A program made the position numbers and the translations under genes. Positions 1 through 5,064 of a stretch of 5,448 bases of DNA are shown one piece after another. The notes under the pieces are model-generated. The model did no database searches and was not told the origin of the DNA. It saw only the letters and a list, made by a program, of their open reading frames with translations. Within the stretch, counting starts at the first letter, position 1; every line of letters starts with the position of its first letter. Source of the stretch: an uncultured Collinsella sp. (GTDB lineage: Bacteria; Actinomycetota; Coriobacteriia; Coriobacteriales; Coriobacteriaceae); contig URYA01000118.1 of assembly GCA_900551975.1 (NCBI GenBank), positions 1 through 5,448 of the forward strand. Direction: 5' to 3'.

Positions 1-708
1 GACGAGGCTGCCATCACCGAGACCGTGGACACCGACATCCTCATCGTGGGCGCCGGCAACGGCGGCATGTTTGCCGCTGCTTATGCGGCTGCTCTGAACG
101 CCAAGGGTGTGGTGACCAGCATCGGTCACTCCGACGCCACCTACGATGAGTGCATCGCCGCCATCAACGCCGGTGCCAGCTGCTTTACGCATACCTATAA
201 CGGCCAGCGCGGGCTGCACCACCGTGAGCCCGGTGTCGTGGGTGCTGCTATGTCTACGCCCGAGACCTACGCCGAGATCATCTGTGACGGCAAGCACGTA
301 AACCCTGCCGCCATCAAGGCGCTGCTGCAGGCAAAGGGCTGGCAGCACACGGTGCTCATCACCGACTGCCTGGGTTGCGGCGGCATGCCCGAGGGCAGCT
401 ACACCAGTGGTGGCATGGACGTCATCATGAAGGACAACCTGTGCTGGCTCGCCGACGGCAAGAGCATTGCCGGCTCGGTGCTCACGCTTGCCCAGGGCGT
501 CAAGAACATCGTCGACTGGGGCATCGCCAGCGCCGATATCGCCATTCGCATGGCAACCGAGGTGCCGGCACGCTCCGCGCACATCGAGGGTAAGTGCGGC
601 AGCATCATGCCGGGTCGCGACGCCGACTTTGTCGTGTTCGACCATGAGCTCACCCTCGTCGAGACGTATGTTGGCGGCCAGAGCGTCGGCAACGCCTTTA
701 CCGAGTAA
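1..708 (+). CDS. nagA: Chimeric open frame: flavoprotein FAD-binding start joined to the C-terminal half of N-acetylglucosamine-6-phosphate deacetylase (5' partial)
   Basis: The frame is open from base 1 and ends at TAA 706-708, giving 235 residues. Residues 1-30 look like the start of a fumarate-reductase-type flavoprotein domain: an acidic linker, a beta strand DILIV, then GAGNGG (residues 17-22), the dinucleotide-binding turn, and an Ala-rich helix. From about residue 32 the protein is NagA: SIGHSD (His43) and FTHTYNG (His64) match the two metal-binding histidines, LHHREPG and DGKHV (His99) the substrate loops, and ITDCLGCGG (Asp122) the catalytic aspartate. GSIMPGRDADFVVF is the usual C-terminal strand. 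Full NagA is about 380-400 residues and deacetylates GlcNAc-6-P to GlcN-6-P in the cytoplasm. The first half of its barrel, including the metal-binding glutamate, is missing here. The fusion is directly visible. Loss of deacetylase activity is inferred. A rearrangement or an assembly join are both possible. A GTG at 25 could start translation, but the frame runs off the left edge. Confidence 0.8.
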   Translation, partial: DEAAITETVDTDILIVGAGNGGMFAAAYAAALNAKGVVTSIGHSDATYDECIAAINAGASCFTHTYNGQRGLHHREPGVVGAAMSTPETYAEIICDGKHVNPAAIKALLQAKGWQHTVLITDCLGCGGMPEGSYTSGGMDVIMKDNLCWLADGKSIAGSVLTLAQGVKNIVDWGIASADIAIRMATEVPARSAHIEGKCGSIMPGRDADFVVFDHELTLVETYVGGQSVGNAFTE

Positions 709-713
709 CGATA

Positions 714-752
714 GAAAAAGACGGCGGGCCCGAATCTGCTCGGACCCGCCGT
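714..752 (-). terminator. Rho-independent terminator of the flavodoxin-like gene
   Basis: Arms 721-733 and 740-752 form a 13-bp GC-rich stem with one mismatch around the 6-base loop atctgc. On the minus strand the stem is followed by a U-run (complement of aaaaa at 715-719), as expected for the gene that ends at 784. The plus side has no U-run, so it can serve the NagA-tailed frame only as a weak hairpin, although it begins 12 bases past that stop codon. Confidence 0.8.
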
Positions 753-783
753 ATGGGTTAAACGCTCAAAAGCACCTTCACAG

Positions 784-1368
784 TTACAGCTTGTTAGCGA
801 TCTTCTTTGCCGTGCGCTTGACGCCGGCCACAAGACCCCCCGCGGGATGCTCCTTTTCGTATGCTAGACGCTTCTCGCGCTTGGCGTACTCTTCGACGAT
901 GATGTCGCCATACTCGTCTTCGATCTTGTCGAAGAAGTCGACGGCGCCCTTAATTTCCTCGGCGGTCGGGTGTCCCTTTTGGACGCCGCCGGCGAGCTTG
1001 AACGGCCCCCACGTATCAAAGCCGGGGCAGCCGTAGACACCCATAAAGATGGCCTGCCTCATGCGGCAGATGCCATCGATATCCTTGCCGTACCACTTGT
1101 TTTTGCCACCGTAGGTCATAAGGCCAAACACCTTGTCCTGCGGCTGCAGCACGTTCGTGAGCACGCGTGCCATGTCCTTGTCGATCTCGGAGTAATAAAT
1201 GCCCGTGGCGACGCCGATTAGATGATATTCGTGCAGGTTGGGGTACTCGTTTTTGCCGAGTGACTTCACGTCGAGGGTATCGATCTCGGGGTGTGCCTCG
1301 ACGATGGCGTCCACGAGCTTTTTGGTATTGCCGTGATGGCGCGAGGCGTAGAGGATGATGGTTCGCAT
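784..1368 (-). CDS. Flavodoxin-like protein with basic C-terminal tail
   Basis: The product has 194 residues and starts MRTIILYASR. The ATG at 1368-1366 is preceded at a suitable distance by AAAGG; a longer in-frame extension upstream would run into the divergent control region and looks non-coding. Residues 8-18 (ASRHHGNTKKL) form the FMN phosphate-binding loop of the flavodoxin fold, after a first hydrophobic strand. TGIYYSEID (about 55-63) and LMTYGGKNKWYG (about 83-94) sit where the flavin-ring loops of the fold lie. Such proteins carry low-potential electrons or act as small FMN reductases in the cytoplasm. The partner cannot be told from the sequence. After the fold comes an acidic then basic tail (about 145-194) ending in KRTAKKIANKL, longer than in short-chain flavodoxins. 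It is transcribed alone, divergently from the lacX-lacC pair, and has its own terminator. Confidence 0.85.
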   Translation of the reverse strand: MRTIILYASRHHGNTKKLVDAIVEAHPEIDTLDVKSLGKNEYPNLHEYHLIGVATGIYYSEIDKDMARVLTNVLQPQDKVFGLMTYGGKNKWYGKDIDGICRMRQAIFMGVYGCPGFDTWGPFKLAGGVQKGHPTAEEIKGAVDFFDKIEDEYGDIIVEEYAKREKRLAYEKEHPAGGLVAGVKRTAKKIANKL

Positions 1369-1407
1369 AAGAAGGCCTTTCAGCTGTAATTGCATCAATG
1401 TCTGTAT

Positions 1408-1434
1408 GGTACCCCGTTGCATGGCTGGGATACC
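1408..1434. repeat. Imperfect inverted repeat in the divergent control region
   Basis: GGTACCCC (1408-1415) and GGGATACC (1427-1434) are inverted copies with one mismatch, separated by 11 bases. They lie between the divergent flavodoxin and lacX-like genes and surround a possible -35 box at 1417-1422. They could be an operator or a leader hairpin. A half-site of only eight bases can occur by chance. Confidence 0.3.
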
Positions 1435-1445
1435 GGACGTATCGA
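1417..1445 (+). promoter_or_regulatory. Possible promoter of the lacX-lacC pair
   Basis: TTGCAT (1417-1422) and TATCGA (1440-1445) are separated by exactly 17 bases and lie about 80 bases before the lacX-like start. Each box matches only about half of the sigma-70-type consensus. The spacing is right but the boxes are weak, so this is a tentative call. The inverted repeat at 1408-1434 overlaps the -35 box, which would fit repressor control if both are real. Confidence 0.25.
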
Positions 1446-1525
1446 TGAACGTGCGGGTTTGTCCTTTGGTCAGGGCCGAGACGGGTTCTTGCGAGCAAAA
1501 AAGCAGTTGTTCGAAAGGATGGGCA

Positions 1526-2407
1526 ATGGAATACGCTCTCTCCAACGATTCGATTTCTATTAAGGTGTCCACGGCTGGTGGTTCGTTTACCTCGATTGAG
1601 GCCGGAGGTCGCGAGTATCTGTGGCAGGGCGATCCCGCCGTGTGGTCTGGCCAGGCACCGATTTGCTTCCCGATTTGCGGAGGCTTGCGCGACAACAGCG
1701 CCATGACGTTTGCCGGGCATCATGTAAAGCTCGCTCGCCACGGGTTTGCGCGCAAACAGGAGTGGAAGCTGCTGAGCCAAGGCGAGAACGAGCTGGCGAT
1801 GTGCCTGGCTTCGGAGGATAACGCCGCGCTGCTGAGCGATTATCCGTACCCGTTTAAGCTTGTCGCTCGTTATACGCTCGAGGATACCGCCGTGCGCGTC
1901 TCCTATGAGGTGACCAACGAGGGGACCGAGGACATGCCGTTCTTTATCGGCGGTCATCCCGGCTTTAAGTGTCCGCTCGATGAGGGCGAGGCCTATACGG
2001 ACTACGAGTTGCGCTTTGAGAAAGACGAGGCTGCGGAGCTCTGCACCGCCGTTCCCTCGACTGGATTGATTGACGTGGCAAACCGCTCCAAGAACCCAAT
2101 GGTGGGAAAGACGCTGCCCCTGTCGCACGAGCTCTTCGATTTTGCGGAGACCATCTTTGACGTGCTCGAGAGCCGTCAGGTTACGCTTTCTAAGAAGGGG
2201 GAGGACAAGGGCGTCCGCCTGAGCTTTGAGGGCTTCCCGTACCTCATTGTGTGGAGCAAGCCCGAGGGTGATTTTGTGGCAGTTGAGCCCTGGGGCGGCC
2301 TCTCGACCTGCTCCGATGAGGACGACGTACTTGAGCATAAGCGCGGCTGCCTTGTCGCCAAGCCCAAGGAGACCGTCGTTCGCTCGTTCACGATTGAGAT
2401 TCTGTAA
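1526..2407 (+). CDS. lacX: LacX-like aldose 1-epimerase (mutarotase) family protein
   Basis: The product has 293 residues and starts MEYALSNDSI. The ATG at 1526 has AAAGGA six bases upstream. In-frame ATGs further upstream lie in the control region and overlap the divergent gene, so they were not used. The fold is the all-beta galactose-mutarotase type. Visible hallmarks are YLWQGDPAVW (31-40), PICFPICGGLRD (45-56), HGFAR with His72, IGGHPGF with His144, and VAVEPWGG with Glu254. In the family the two histidines and the glutamate are the catalytic set that interconverts alpha and beta anomers. This matches the LacX-type subfamily, which accompanies tagatose-6-phosphate genes in lactic acid bacteria, better than classic GalM. 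The true substrate of LacX-type proteins is not settled; phosphorylated hexoses are one possibility. It lies 59 bases upstream of lacC on the same strand, so the two are probably co-transcribed. Confidence 0.87.
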   Translation: MEYALSNDSISIKVSTAGGSFTSIEAGGREYLWQGDPAVWSGQAPICFPICGGLRDNSAMTFAGHHVKLARHGFARKQEWKLLSQGENELAMCLASEDNAALLSDYPYPFKLVARYTLEDTAVRVSYEVTNEGTEDMPFFIGGHPGFKCPLDEGEAYTDYELRFEKDEAAELCTAVPSTGLIDVANRSKNPMVGKTLPLSHELFDFAETIFDVLESRQVTLSKKGEDKGVRLSFEGFPYLIVWSKPEGDFVAVEPWGGLSTCSDEDDVLEHKRGCLVAKPKETVVRSFTIEIL

Positions 2408-2438
2408 TTCCGTTTTGTCGACTCGTATCGCGAGGCAT

Positions 2439-2460
2439 AAGGAGCCTGCGAGATAAGGAG
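2439..2460 (+). promoter_or_regulatory. Tandem ribosome-binding sites before lacC
   Basis: ATAAGGAGC occurs twice in a short stretch (from 2438 and from 2453), each preceded by GCGAG, with two extra bases in the first unit. The second AAGGAG (2455-2460) is six bases from the lacC ATG and sets that start. The first is too far away to serve the same codon and looks like a small local duplication. Confidence 0.6.
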
Positions 2461-2466
2461 CTAAAA

Positions 2467-3402
2467 ATGATCCTCACCGTTACGATGAACCCGTCTGTCG
2501 ATACGCGCTATCAGCTCGATGAGCTCATTATCGACGACGTCAACCGTGTGACGCCCGAAAAGACCGCCGGCGGCAAGGGCCTCAACGTGGCCCGTGTGCT
2601 GGGTCAGCTGGGCGACGACGTTGTGGCAACCGGTCTACTCGGCGGCCACATGGGCGCCTACATGGCTGAGCTCATGGACGCCAACGGTATTAACAACGAC
2701 TTTGTGCCCATCAAGGGCGAGACTCGAATTTGCCTCAACATTCTCCACGCCGGCAACCAGACCGAGCTGCTCGAGAGCGGCCCGACAATTGACCCCGAGG
2801 AGCTCGATGCCTTTACCGCCAAGTTTACCGAGCTTGCAGGTAAGGCCGACGTCGTTACCATTTCGGGTTCGCTGCCCCGCGGTGTCGAGGCAGACTACTA
2901 TGCCAAGATCACGGGCATTGCCGAGAACGCCGGTGCCAAGGTGCTGCTCGATACCTCGGGCGCTTCGCTCGAGGCCGCCCTTAAGTCCGAAATTAAGCCC
3001 GAGCTGGTCAAGCCTAACCTGACCGAGATCAACGGCCTTCTGGGCACGAGCTTTACCACCGACGATGTGGACGAGCTCCGTGCCGCACTCGCCTCTGACG
3101 CCCGTTTCTCCGATATCCCCTGGGTCGTCGTATCCATGGGCGCTGCCGGCTCCGTTGGCTTCCACAATGGCCGTGCGTTCCGCGCAAAGACGCCCGATAT
3201 CCCTGCCGTTAACGCCACGGGCTCTGGTGACTCCACTATCGCAGGCTTCGCACATGCCATCGCTGCTGGCGCAGACGACGAGACGGTACTGCGTACCGCC
3301 AACACCTGCGGCAAGCTCAACGCCATGGATCCCATGACCGGCCATCTGGTCATGGACCGTTGGGACGAGGTCTACAACGGCGTTGTCGTGACTGAGTTGT
3401 AA
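2467..3402 (+). CDS. lacC: Tagatose-6-phosphate kinase, LacC type (PfkB sugar kinase)
   Basis: The product has 311 residues, normal for the family, and begins MILTVTMNPSVDTRYQLDEL. PfkB-family features in order are TAGGKGLNVARVLGQLGD (33-50) with the sugar-binding GGKGLN, GETRICLNIL (84-93), ISGSLPRG (132-139), VKPNLTE (181-187), and the nucleotide/catalytic motif NATGSGDSTIAGF (249-261) with catalytic base Asp255. The GSGDST motif, the GNQTELLESGPTI stretch and the terminal MTGHLVM point to LacC rather than to fructose-1-phosphate kinase. LacC uses ATP to make tagatose-1,6-bisphosphate, which an aldolase then splits. It is the cytoplasmic last-but-one step of the galactose-6-P or galactosamine routes. 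It follows the LacX-like gene with a strong AAGGAG site. No aldolase lies in the window. FruK or a dual-specificity hexose-phosphate kinase remains the main alternative. Confidence 0.85.
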   Translation: MILTVTMNPSVDTRYQLDELIIDDVNRVTPEKTAGGKGLNVARVLGQLGDDVVATGLLGGHMGAYMAELMDANGINNDFVPIKGETRICLNILHAGNQTELLESGPTIDPEELDAFTAKFTELAGKADVVTISGSLPRGVEADYYAKITGIAENAGAKVLLDTSGASLEAALKSEIKPELVKPNLTEINGLLGTSFTTDDVDELRAALASDARFSDIPWVVVSMGAAGSVGFHNGRAFRAKTPDIPAVNATGSGDSTIAGFAHAIAAGADDETVLRTANTCGKLNAMDPMTGHLVMDRWDEVYNGVVVTEL

Positions 3403-3432
3403 GAGTTTGGGCGACGGCTCCGGCATCGCTTG

Positions 3433-3567
3433 CTAGCTCATGTTGACGACAAGTGCGGTAGCATTATGCCGGGGCGCGACGCCGACTTTGTCGTGTTCAA
3501 TCCCGACCTTACCCTGGTCGAGACGTATGTGGGCGGCAACAGCTTTGGTGATGCGTTTGCCGAGTAG
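3433..3567 (+). pseudogene. nagA: Remnant C-terminus of a second N-acetylglucosamine-6-phosphate deacetylase
   Basis: About 44 codons ending at TAG 3565-3567 encode AHVDDKCGSIMPGRDADFVVF-like sequence continuing through LTLVETYVGG to FAE. This is the final strand and tail of NagA, closely matching residues at the end of the frame that stops at 708. There is no start codon or ribosome site for it, and all catalytic parts are absent. It lies in the same reading frame as lacC, separated from it by the lacC TAA and about ten non-homologous codons. At DNA level it differs from the tail at about 590-708 at many positions, mostly third bases but also a run of replaced codons, so it comes from a diverged paralogue and not a fresh duplication. 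The likely history is deletion of a full nagA/agaA that once stood between lacC and the YhcH-family gene. Confidence 0.85.
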
Positions 3568-3599
3568 CCGCCAAAGAAACGATCCGAGAGGGGATTTAG

Positions 3600-4073
3600 A
3601 TGATTTACGGTGCACTGGGCGATATCGAGGAATACCGCGGAATGCTCAAGGGTCTCGACGTGCTGATCGACTGGCTCGAGGAGAACGACCCGGCGCAGCT
3701 CGAGGTCGGCAGCCATCCGATTCTGGGCGACAAGGTCTTTGCGAACGTCATGGCTCCCACGACGCGTCCCGAGGCCGAGGCTCACTACGAGACGCATCAG
3801 CGCTATCACGACCTGCAGATTGACGTCGAGGGTCGCGAGGCCTTTAAGGTCGCTACGGGTAGCCTGACGCTGGTCCAGGAGTTTGACGAGAAGGACGACT
3901 ACGATCTGGTCGATTCCGACGCCTCGATCGCCGGCGATCTTGCTGACGATAAGTTTGCACTGTTCGTTGCCGGCGAGCCTCATATGCCCACGCTCGAGTT
4001 CCCGGACGATGGCGCGCAGCCGGTCAAGAAGATCTGCTTTAAGCTGCTTGCAGATGCTTACTGGGAGGAGTAG
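3600..4073 (+). CDS. nanQ: YhcH/YjgK/YiaL family protein (NanQ-like sugar anomerase)
   Basis: The product has 157 residues, typical for the family, and starts at ATG 3600 behind AGAGGGG (3587-3593), a good ribosome site. The family signature is clear: YETHQRYHDLQIDVEGRE (63-80) with Glu64, His66 and the Gln73 strand, and GEPHMP (125-130) with His128. These polar residues line the metal-containing pocket of the cupin-like barrel in the family. Members include E. coli YhcH (NanQ), which speeds interconversion of sialic acid anomers, and the EbgC beta-galactosidase subunit. The exact sugar here is unknown; the nagA remnant just upstream favours an amino sugar. There is no signal peptide, so it is cytoplasmic. 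A strong hairpin follows 60 bases after the stop. Confidence 0.85.
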   Translation: MIYGALGDIEEYRGMLKGLDVLIDWLEENDPAQLEVGSHPILGDKVFANVMAPTTRPEAEAHYETHQRYHDLQIDVEGREAFKVATGSLTLVQEFDEKDDYDLVDSDASIAGDLADDKFALFVAGEPHMPTLEFPDDGAQPVKKICFKLLADAYWEE

Positions 4074-4133
4074 CGAGCTGCTCGGCTGAGCTGTCCATGT
4101 TACGAGCGTTATCCCTTGGGGGAGCGCGCTTGG

Positions 4134-4186
4134 GCCCCGCTGATCGCGGTTCCTTTTGGGATTGCGGTTGGCGGGGCTTGTTGTTG
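4134..4186 (+). terminator. Wobble-rich hairpin after the NanQ-like gene, probable terminator
   Basis: Positions 4134-4153 pair with 4158-4177 without interruption around the loop tttt: 20 base pairs, 14 Watson-Crick and 6 G-U. The G-U pairs exist only in RNA copied as the plus strand; the opposite strand would have C-A mismatches. This points to a plus-strand RNA structure. A loose T-rich run (cttgttgttg) follows, weaker than a classic U-tract. It fits the end of the lacX-lacC-nanQ transcript. A small structured RNA is an alternative. The rest of 4074-4247 shows no gene. Confidence 0.55.
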
Positions 4187-4247
4187 AGTGGGGAGTTGCC
4201 GGCGGCGATGTGCTTGCATTGGCGGATGTGCGCTCGAAATCGGCAAC

Positions 4248-4270
4248 AAAAAAGCCGCCCGAAGGCGGCT
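4248..4270 (-). terminator. Rho-independent terminator of tRNA-Thr
   Basis: Arms 4253-4259 and 4264-4270 form a perfect 7-bp stem, AGCCGCC with GGCGGCT. On the minus-strand RNA the loop is UUCG, a very stable tetraloop, followed by a run of six U (complement of 4248-4253). It begins 12 bases beyond the 3' end of the tRNA. Confidence 0.9.
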
Positions 4271-4281
4271 ATCTTGTGCAA

Positions 4282-4357
4282 TGGAGCCAGCGACCGGGCT
4301 CGAACCGGTGACCCCCGCTTTACGAGAGCGGTGCTCTACCAACTGAGCTACACTGGC
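4282..4357 (-). tRNA. tRNA-Thr (anticodon CGU)
   Basis: On the minus strand the acceptor stem GCCAGUG pairs with CGCUGGC (one G-U). The D-arm is GCUCAGUUGGUAGAGC, the anticodon arm is CCGCU-CUCGUAA-AGCGG, and the T-arm is ACCGG-UUCGAGC-CCGGU. The anticodon CGU (4324-4322) reads the threonine codon ACG. The discriminator is U and the 3' CCA is encoded (4284-4282). It is a standard 76-base cloverleaf with no intron. It stands alone with its own promoter-like boxes and terminator. Confidence 0.97.
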
Positions 4358-4396
4358 GACCATGTGGTGACGCAACTGAGGCGTCAACGGCTGTCT

Positions 4397-4425
4397 ATGA
4401 TACGGGACATCGCACATCCGCGCAA
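4397..4425 (-). promoter_or_regulatory. Probable promoter of tRNA-Thr
   Basis: On the minus strand TTGCGC (4425-4420) is followed after 17 bases by TATCAT (4402-4397), a five-of-six match to the -10 consensus. The expected start of transcription leaves a short leader of about 30 bases before the tRNA 5' end. The -35 box is weak, but the spacing and the -10 are good. Confidence 0.5.
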
Positions 4426-4514
4426 GGGTTCTGACGGCTTTTCTCACTTTAAATGCACTAATATTGAAGGCGTGATGTCTTGCTCTTACGGATCTCAAGC
4501 AGAATGGGGCGGCG

Positions 4515-4997
4515 ATGGCTCAACCCAAGATTCTTCTCACACGCATCGATGACCGGTTTATTTACGGGCAAGACGTTGAGCTGTGGAACGAAGCCGTGGG
4601 TTCCAACCTCGTCCTAATCGTCAACGATGAGATCGCGGCAGATTCGCGCCAATGGGCCCCTATGAGGGTGGCCACGCCCGATGGCGTCTGGACGCGGTTC
4701 TTCTCGGTGCAAAAGACCATCGACATCATTCATACCGCAACGCCTCGCCAATTGATTCTGATCATGGTGGCCTCACCCTCCGATGCGCTCGCGCTGGTTA
4801 AGGGCGGTGTGCCAATAACCAAGATTAGTATCGGCCATATGCGGACGGGGGAGGGCAAGCGCTCTGCAACGCCTGCCGTTGCCGTAGGCGATACAGACAT
4901 CGCCGTCTTCAAAGAGTTGCAAAAGCTCGGTATAGAGCTAGAAATCCGCCATCTCCCCAGTTCCGCCCCCGATCCCATCGGCAATCTGTTCAACTGA
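4515..4997 (+). CDS. Orphan mannose/sorbose-family PTS EIIB protein lacking the phospho-accepting histidine
   Basis: The product has 160 residues, the size of a single EIIB domain of the mannose family. It opens MAQPKILLTRIDDRFIYGQD. In active EIIB proteins the corresponding loop is RIDDRLIHGQV, and its His takes the phosphate from EIIA and passes it to the sugar. Here residue 17 is Tyr (codon TAC), so normal phosphotransfer should fail. The rest of the fold is well kept: LVLIVNDEIAAD (32-43), LILIMVASPSDALALVKGGV (80-99), ISIGHMRTGEGKR (104-116) and KELQKLGIELEIRHLP (133-148). No EIIA, EIIC or EIID gene is beside it. The ribosome site is weak (GGGG a few bases before the ATG), but the start matches the family N-terminus. 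A regulatory or sugar-phosphate-sensing role is possible; decay in progress is the other reading. Confidence 0.85.
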   Translation: MAQPKILLTRIDDRFIYGQDVELWNEAVGSNLVLIVNDEIAADSRQWAPMRVATPDGVWTRFFSVQKTIDIIHTATPRQLILIMVASPSDALALVKGGVPITKISIGHMRTGEGKRSATPAVAVGDTDIAVFKELQKLGIELEIRHLPSSAPDPIGNLFN

Positions 4998-5064
4998 TCC
5001 CTTGGGGACGGAGGAAAACGGATCATTTTGCCCTTGCGAGGGACGCGTGCGATGACGCCTGTTA
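4998..5064. other. Non-coding spacer after the EIIB gene
   Basis: No open frame or family-like protein is visible here. A G-rich, then A-rich segment (GGGGACGGAGGAAAACGG, around 5003-5020) leads to GGATCATTTTGCCC and a small CCCT-TGCG-AGGG hairpin (5031-5042). There is no convincing U-tract terminator for the EIIB gene. The segment has the look of a dispersed intergenic repeat, but copy number cannot be judged from one window. Confidence 0.3.

Noticed and set aside
1355..1525. N-terminal extension of the LacX-like protein from ATG 1355
   Set aside because: These 57 codons overlap the divergent gene start and the control region, do not resemble the family, and the ATG at 1526 has a proper AAAGGA site and family-like N-terminus.
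1016..2338. Long minus-strand frame of about 440 codons
   Set aside because: It is antisense to the LacX-like gene and overlaps the flavodoxin gene in another frame. Composition is rich in Arg/His/Gly as expected for a shadow frame in GC-rich DNA.
2635..3426. Minus-strand frame of 263 codons opposite lacC
   Set aside because: It is a shadow of the lacC coding sequence, with no recognisable motif and no plausible ribosome site.
4282..4357. tRNA-Thr as an attachment site of an integrated element
   Set aside because: There is no integrase and no duplicated tRNA 3' end elsewhere in the window.
4455..4470. TAATAT near 4461 as the -10 box of the EIIB gene
   Set aside because: No acceptable -35 box lies 16-18 bases upstream, and the match to the consensus is modest.
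4097..4552. Open frames on both strands over the tRNA region (4097-4552 plus, 4109-4498 minus)
   Set aside because: They run straight through the tRNA-Thr gene and its terminator. The minus frame contains the familiar peptide that results from translating a tRNA. No ribosome site or family match was seen.
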